Positions 1 through 3,286 of a stretch of DNA of 5,648 nt are shown piece by piece. The notes under the pieces were generated by a model, which was not told where the DNA came from, ran no database searches, and saw only the letters and a list, made by a program, of their open reading frames with translations. Positions within the stretch are counted from its first letter, which is position 1, and each line of letters opens with the position of its first letter. Position numbers and translations under genes: made by a program. Origin of the DNA: Opitutales bacterium (GTDB lineage: Bacteria > Verrucomicrobiota > Verrucomicrobiia > Opitutales > JAFGAQ01); contig JAQVLM010000233.1 in the NCBI GenBank assembly GCA_028704125.1, forward strand, positions 1 to 5,648, in the 5' to 3' direction.

Positions 1-1
1 C

Positions 2-637
2 AACCTCAGTTCGGTGATCCGGGGCGGGTCGGATGCAGCGCTCAGTGCCGGAGCGCAGCGGATACCCCAACTGGTGCCTGAGAAGGAGGAAGGTGCAGTC
101 ACCGCGGTCTGGATGGCATCCGACTCCAATGGCGATCGCCTGCTGTTCGACCTCGACATCCGCAAGATTGGTGATCCGTCATGGATCCGGGTGGTATCGG
201 AAATCCCTGAGCCGGTATTTGCGATGGATATCCGCGGTCTGGATGAGGGATACTATCAGGTGAAAATCAGGGCGGATGACCGTTTGGATAATCTTCCGGA
301 GCGTGCGGCATCCTTTGACAAGGAGAGTGATCCTTTCCTGATCGATTTTACCTCCCCACAGGTGGAGTTGCAGAGCCTGACGACCGAAGGTGGAATTGCC
401 ATAGCGAAGGTTGTGGTGATCGATCAGTTCGGCGTGATCAGCAATGCCTACTACAGTGTGAACGGTGATCAGGTCTTGCGTTCGCTACCGGATGACGGCT
501 TGTTTGACCAAACCAGCGAGACTTTCACAGTGGTGTTTGATCTGATTCCCGGGCGGGACAACAGTCTGGTGTTCCAGGCATACGACGAGAACGATAACGT
601 TGGCTTGGTCACGCGAAGCATTCCCGGAGGGGAATGA
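2..637 (+). CDS. C-terminal part of a fibronectin-III/Ig-like domain protein, probably exported (5' end outside window)
   Basis: The frame is open from base 2 with no stop before the TGA at 635-637, so this is the last 211 residues of a longer protein. A GTG at position 14 lies in frame but has no reason to be the real start. Residues about 31-119 form one beta-sandwich-like unit: a W37-M-A-S-D-S-N-G-D-R opening typical of Ig/FnIII-like strands, a middle tryptophan (W61), then G-Y-Y-Q-V-K-I-R-A-D-D and a closing S-D-P-F-L-I-D-F-T-S-P linker. Residues about 120-211 look like a second similar unit ending in F-Q-A-Y-D-E-N-D-N-V. From memory, this arrangement ends large secreted beta-propeller proteins in Verrucomicrobiota, Planctomycetes and Acidobacteria, but no propeller blade is inside the window. 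No catalytic motif, membrane segment or sorting signal is visible in this tail. The domain reading is moderate; the cellular function is unknown. It converges on murJ with 173 bp between them. Confidence 0.75.
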   Translation, partial: NLSSVIRGGSDAALSAGAQRIPQLVPEKEEGAVTAVWMASDSNGDRLLFDLDIRKIGDPSWIRVVSEIPEPVFAMDIRGLDEGYYQVKIRADDRLDNLPERAASFDKESDPFLIDFTSPQVELQSLTTEGGIAIAKVVVIDQFGVISNAYYSVNGDQVLRSLPDDGLFDQTSETFTVVFDLIPGRDNSLVFQAYDENDNVGLVTRSIPGGE

Positions 638-810
638 GCACGGCGGAGTTCCGGAGGATCACAATCGTCGTGGGAATAAATGGGCGCGGGTGACGGGCGA
701 AGGCCAATTCTTTGCGGCTGTTCCGCCTGAGTCTATCCGTCTTGGTTGCGTTTGGCCGTCATCCTGCATGTGTTCGGCGCGTGCCGATTGCCGGTGATGA
801 CTGGTCTGCT

Positions 811-2349
811 TCACTTTTTCAACCAGCGCAGGATTGAGGTCTTGAGGCCGCTTGCCCAGACGAGCGCTGCATAGATCGCCACGCCGCTGAGGATGATGCC
901 GGATGTGGCGACCGCGAGGGTGACTTTGGATGCGTTTTCCGGGTTGGGTAGCCACCAGAGTCTCAGCATCCAGCAGGCACCTCCCATCGCGGCGCTGATG
1001 GCCAGGATGCGGGCTGCCTGTCCGAGAACCGATCCGATGGGTATGCTGAAGTGGTGTCTGCGGAAGCTCCCGAAAAGAAAAAGCGTCTGCAGGATGGAGG
1101 TGATGGTGTTGGCAGATGCGAGACCGATGACTCCGAACGGATACATCAGGGCTACGCTCAGCGCCGTGTTGAAGAAGAGCGAGTAGACTGCGATCCGCAC
1201 CGGGCTCTTCATGTCCTTCGAGGCGTGGAATCCGCGGATGGTGAGGGCAATCAGCGAATAGAACGGGATGCCGATTGCGTGGATGGCGAGGAGCGGGCCG
1301 ATTTGGGCGACCTGGTCCGCCTCAAAGCGACCCCATACGAACAGAAGGGAGATGATCGGCTCGGCAAGCACCGCAAGTCCGATCATCGCGGGCAAGGTGA
1401 TGATGAGGGTGAGGATGGTGCCGTTTTCGAAGGTTTCCGAAAACGCCTGACGGTCGTTGGCGGCGGAATGGCGGGCAAGAAGGGGAAAAAGCACCGTGTA
1501 GATAGCGACAGAAAACATTCCGAGCGGAAGCTCCGTCGTGCGGGATGCCAGATAGAGTTGGGCGACCGCGTCCTCCGATACCTTATAGGCGAGGACACGC
1601 GAGATCAGGGTGTTGAGTTGGATCACGGCGGCCCCGACTGTAGCGGTCAGGAAGAGGGTTTTCACTTCGAGAAGGTGAGGGGTGTGGCTGGTGTCGACCG
1701 CGGGTTTCCATCCGCTTGCCAGAGCTTGCAATGCCGGGAGTAGAAGCTGCAGGCAACCGCCCGCCAGCACACCACCGCACAAGGTGAACGCGAGCGCGCG
1801 GGGTTCCTGCTTCCATACAAACCCGCCGAGCACAATCGCGCCGATCATTGCGATGTTGAGCAGGATCGGCGAGAAGGATGCGATCAGGAACTTGCCAAGG
1901 CTGTTCAAGGCCGCTGTTAGGATCGCCGCCATGCAGATGAGAAGCGTGTAGGGCAGCAACCATTGGAAAAACGGCACCGCAACTTCCCAGTCGCTCCCGA
2001 GCCAGCCCGCACGAAGCGCACCTTCCATGGAAAGCACACCGATCAGAATGATCGCTCCGGTGACGATGGCGAGGTAGGTCAATGTCTGGTTTGCGGTTTG
2101 CCATGCGTCGCGTATGCGCTTGTTTTGCACGAGCCCGGTGAACACCGGGGTGAAAGCGGAGGAGAGCGCCCCTTCGCCGAGCAGCCTGCGGAAGAGGTTC
2201 GGGACCGTAAATGCCAGAAGGAACGCCGAACTGAAGATTCCGGTGCCAAGCGCGGACATCATCACCACGTCCCGAAGCAGCCCGAGAAGTCGGGATGCCA
2301 GGGTCGATAGGCTCAGGTTGAGGATGTGGCGCAGACTCTTGCGGAACAT
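811..2349 (-). CDS. murJ: Lipid II flippase MurJ (MviN family)
   Basis: Integral inner-membrane protein of the MOP exporter superfamily that flips the peptidoglycan precursor lipid II from the cytoplasmic to the periplasmic face. The 512-residue product matches the usual family length (about 510) and is hydrophobic throughout, consistent with 14 membrane helices. The N terminus carries the family signature: S19-R20, G23-L-L-R26-D27, then A-F-T-V-P-N-L-F-R54-R-L-L-G-E59-G-A. By alignment in my head to E. coli MurJ, R20, R26, R54 and E59 correspond to R18, R24, R52 and E57, and R270/E273 sit in the Y-L-A-S-R-T-T-E segment that matches A-D-R-L-M-E. The Asp39 position is Ser41. I chose ATG at 2349-2347 because the protein then begins M-F-R-K-S-L, as the family does; an in-frame TTG at 2358 would add three residues (515 total). 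No clear Shine-Dalgarno precedes either. It is divergent from smc and convergent with the upstream-strand gene. Identity is very secure; the exact start is less so. Confidence 0.96.
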   Translation of the reverse strand: MFRKSLRHILNLSLSTLASRLLGLLRDVVMMSALGTGIFSSAFLLAFTVPNLFRRLLGEGALSSAFTPVFTGLVQNKRIRDAWQTANQTLTYLAIVTGAIILIGVLSMEGALRAGWLGSDWEVAVPFFQWLLPYTLLICMAAILTAALNSLGKFLIASFSPILLNIAMIGAIVLGGFVWKQEPRALAFTLCGGVLAGGCLQLLLPALQALASGWKPAVDTSHTPHLLEVKTLFLTATVGAAVIQLNTLISRVLAYKVSEDAVAQLYLASRTTELPLGMFSVAIYTVLFPLLARHSAANDRQAFSETFENGTILTLIITLPAMIGLAVLAEPIISLLFVWGRFEADQVAQIGPLLAIHAIGIPFYSLIALTIRGFHASKDMKSPVRIAVYSLFFNTALSVALMYPFGVIGLASANTITSILQTLFLFGSFRRHHFSIPIGSVLGQAARILAISAAMGGACWMLRLWWLPNPENASKVTLAVATSGIILSGVAIYAALVWASGLKTSILRWLKK

Positions 2350-2366
2350 GAGTTGCAACGCTCATG
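2347..2366 (-). promoter_or_regulatory. Inverted repeat enclosing the murJ start codon
   Basis: CATGAG (2347-2352) and CTCATG (2361-2366) are perfect 6-base reverse complements separated by 8 bases; the interior contains the overlapping palindrome GTTGCAAC (2352-2359). In the murJ transcript the start codon ATG lies inside the 3' arm of this potential hairpin, and the 5' arm contains a second, out-of-frame ATG. If folded, the hairpin would hide the start codon. The repeat is directly visible; a regulatory effect is inference, and a 6-bp repeat can arise by chance. Confidence 0.35.
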
Positions 2367-2382
2367 TTTGTGGACAGTGGAT

Positions 2383-2398
2383 GCAATCCATAAATTGC
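2383..2398. repeat. Small inverted repeat in murJ leader
   Basis: GCAAT (2383-2387) and ATTGC (2394-2398) are reverse complements with a 6-base loop, about 35-50 bp upstream of the murJ ATG. It is short and AT-rich, and it is the first of three consecutive inverted repeats in this leader. A weak stem alone; significance would come only from conservation. Confidence 0.3.
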
Positions 2399-2401
2399 CT
2401 T

Positions 2402-2419
2402 CCGGCATCGGAGTGCCGG
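2402..2419. repeat. GC-rich stem-loop upstream of murJ
   Basis: CCGGCA (2402-2407) pairs perfectly with TGCCGG (2414-2419) across a 6-base loop TCGGAG. There is no following T-run on either strand, so it is not a canonical intrinsic terminator. It sits about 50-70 bp upstream of the murJ start and could be part of the murJ leader RNA or of a dispersed intergenic repeat. Confidence 0.4.
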
Positions 2420-2428
2420 GGTGAGAAC

Positions 2429-2452
2429 AAGCCCGGCTTCTCCGGCCGGCTT
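2429..2452. repeat. Bulged GC-rich inverted repeat upstream of murJ
   Basis: AAGCC (2429-2433) plus GGC (2435-2437) pairs with GCC (2445-2447) plus GGCTT (2448-2452), giving 8 base pairs with a single bulged C at 2434 and a 7-base loop. It adjoins the stem-loop at 2402-2419. No T-run follows. It is directly visible in the sequence; its role is unknown. Confidence 0.35.
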
Positions 2453-2471
2453 GCGATCGATGTTGAATAAG

Positions 2472-2503
2472 TTTTTGCCACAGAGATCACATGGAACTCA
2501 GAG
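2472..2503. repeat. 'Ccacagag-cacat-ctcagag' intergenic motif
   Basis: A run of T followed by GCCACAGAGATCACA and then GGAACTCAGAG. Phrases of this type (TTTGCCACAGAG followed by more CACAGAG-like units) recur between genes in many Verrucomicrobiota and other environmental bacterial genomes, as I recall; this cannot be confirmed from one window. Together with the 9-mer array at 2588-2614 it suggests that this spacer holds fragments of dispersed, noncoding repeat families. Confidence 0.4.
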
Positions 2504-2531
2504 GGATGATGAATGGGTAGATCTTCGGTAG

Positions 2532-2551
2532 CGGAACGCGAGAGCGTTCCG
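2532..2551. repeat. Perfect 8-bp hairpin with GAGA loop
   Basis: CGGAACGC (2532-2539) and GCGTTCCG (2544-2551) are exact reverse complements around the 4-base loop GAGA. Read on the plus strand, this is a GNRA tetraloop, a favoured and stable RNA cap; on the minus strand the loop is TCTC. There is no T-run after the stem on the plus strand, so it is not a standard terminator. It lies between the CACAGAG-type motif and the 9-mer array. An 8-bp perfect stem with an optimal loop is unlikely to be accidental, and a REP-like dispersed element is the likeliest reading. Confidence 0.6.
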
Positions 2552-2587
2552 ACCCGTTGGGCGTGGGTTGGAGAAGAAGAGGTTGAA

Positions 2588-2614
2588 CCACGGAATACAC
2601 AAAATGCACGAAAG
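2588..2614. repeat. Three tandem 9-bp repeats, consensus NCACRRAAN
   Basis: Three consecutive 9-mers can be read without gaps: CCACGGAAT (2588-2596), ACACAAAAT (2597-2605) and GCACGAAAG (2606-2614). Each has CAC at positions 2-4 and a purine-rich second half, giving an imperfect tandem array with a period of 9. It is preceded by GAA. AACCACGGAATACACGAAA-type strings are, as I recall, a common intergenic repeat in Verrucomicrobiota and some other phyla. No open reading frame uses it. The function is unknown. Confidence 0.5.
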
Positions 2615-2620
2615 GGGAGA

Positions 2621-2649
2621 AGAGCGGCTCGGTGAGGCCACCTCGCTCT
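2621..2649. repeat. Imperfect inverted repeat downstream of the 9-mer array
   Basis: AGAGCG (2621-2626) is the reverse complement of CGCTCT (2644-2649). Inside, GGTG (2631-2634) pairs with CACC (2639-2642) around AGGC, or alternatively GAGG (2634-2637) pairs with CCTC (2641-2644). A two-part stem with an asymmetric internal loop is therefore possible. No T-run follows. It may be the far edge of the same repeat cluster as 2472-2614. Confidence 0.35.
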
Positions 2650-3099
2650 GCCCGGTACGGGGATTTAGGAGTTGGGGAGGGTTCTGGAACGTTGGGAGAC
2701 TCCGGCCGCGCGAGGGTGCATGCGGGTAAGGCTGGCTATTTCCTGTCAGCTACAAGCGGTGTGAAGGGCGGGAGCGTGAGATGTATTGATGCGCCGACTT
2801 GGCGAGGCTCCGTCGTCGCCGGGTTGAGCCATTCGAGCAAGCTCATGATCAAGTCCGTTGTCTTCTGTTCCCACTAACTTGGCTGGAATTACTTCGTGGA
2901 GTGTCAGGCAAGCTTATGCAAAGAAAAATGTGTGCTTCGTGAAGCGGGCATATGGTTGAAAGCCAGACGTAAGAGTTGTCGCGTGCGTCTGTATGATCCG
3001 GTTTGCTATTTCCTCCGGAGTAAATTTCAGCGGTTTTCATTATGTTCCGCAAATTGAAGATTTTCGAATGCTTTCAGTTGCTGAGCTGGGGGTAGGATG

Positions 3100-3120
3100 A
3101 TCCGTCATGAAATGATGGAT
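3100..3120. repeat. 9-bp inverted repeat upstream of smc
   Basis: ATCCGTCAT (3100-3108) pairs with ATGATGGAT (3112-3120) over all 9 positions, one of them a G-T wobble (3104 with 3116), around a 3-base loop GAA. It lies about 167-187 bp before the smc start codon. It could be an operator-like dyad, a leader hairpin, or the end of an unseen transcript; no T-run follows, so a terminator is not supported. Confidence 0.4.
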
Positions 3121-3146
3121 ATGGCATTTCTAAAGGGGTGCCCGCT

Positions 3147-3165
3147 GATAGGGTTTGGATAGGGT
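3147..3165. repeat. Direct repeat GATAGGGT x2, 11-bp period
   Basis: GATAGGGT occurs at 3147-3154 and again at 3158-3165, so the two copies begin 11 bp apart, close to one turn of the DNA helix. Paired same-face half sites of this type can bind a regulator. They are about 120-140 bp upstream of the smc ATG. The repeat is exact over 8 bases but short, so chance is possible. Confidence 0.3.
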
Positions 3166-3286
3166 GTGCGGTCGTTTTGACTTGAGGGTTTCGGGGCAAC
3201 TCGATTGCATTCACCTTTCGCTCACGTCTGCGTTCGGGTGGTCCATATGGGCACATGGATAGAAGAACTGGGTTAGTTGAATTTCG

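Larger units (their letters stand above)
2350..3286. other. 937-bp spacer between divergent murJ and smc, no convincing gene
   Basis: This is the only long stretch without a gene. The open frames in it (for example 2632-2877 plus and 2849-3052 minus) are short, have odd compositions and match nothing I recognise. Both promoters must lie here, since murJ and smc point outward, but no strong -35/-10 pair could be found for either. The half nearest murJ (about 2383-2650) is crowded with inverted repeats and short repeated motifs, listed separately. The block 2650-2880 is GC-rich and shows no clear structure. The section nearest smc (about 2880-3286) is more AT-rich at first and then carries one inverted repeat and one short direct repeat. 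Confidence 0.7.

Noticed and set aside
638..810. Intrinsic terminator between the converging genes
   Set aside because: A bidirectional terminator would be expected here, but the best stem (CGGC 775-778 with GCCG 783-786) is only 4 bp with no T-run, so none can be supported.
659..955. 98-codon minus-strand open frame at the end of murJ
   Set aside because: Overlaps murJ in a different frame and has low-complexity, Arg/His/Gln-rich composition.
1051..1743. 230-codon plus-strand open frame across murJ
   Set aside because: It lies antisense within the secure murJ gene, and its product is extremely charged and repetitive (many E, D, R, G), as expected from reading hydrophobic-helix codons backwards.
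1583..2386. 267-codon minus-strand open frame in another frame of murJ
   Set aside because: It overlaps murJ on the same strand; the product is rich in Pro, Arg, His and Ser with no recognisable domain, while the MurJ frame is unmistakable.
2849..3052. 67-codon minus-strand open frame in the spacer
   Set aside because: Short, with no recognisable motif and no ribosome binding site; it is not better than a chance frame in AT-richer DNA.
3177..3206. Possible smc promoter, TTGACT with a weak TCGATT 18 bp later
   Set aside because: The -35-like hexamer is good but the -10-like hexamer matches TATAAT at only 3 of 6 positions; not enough to annotate.
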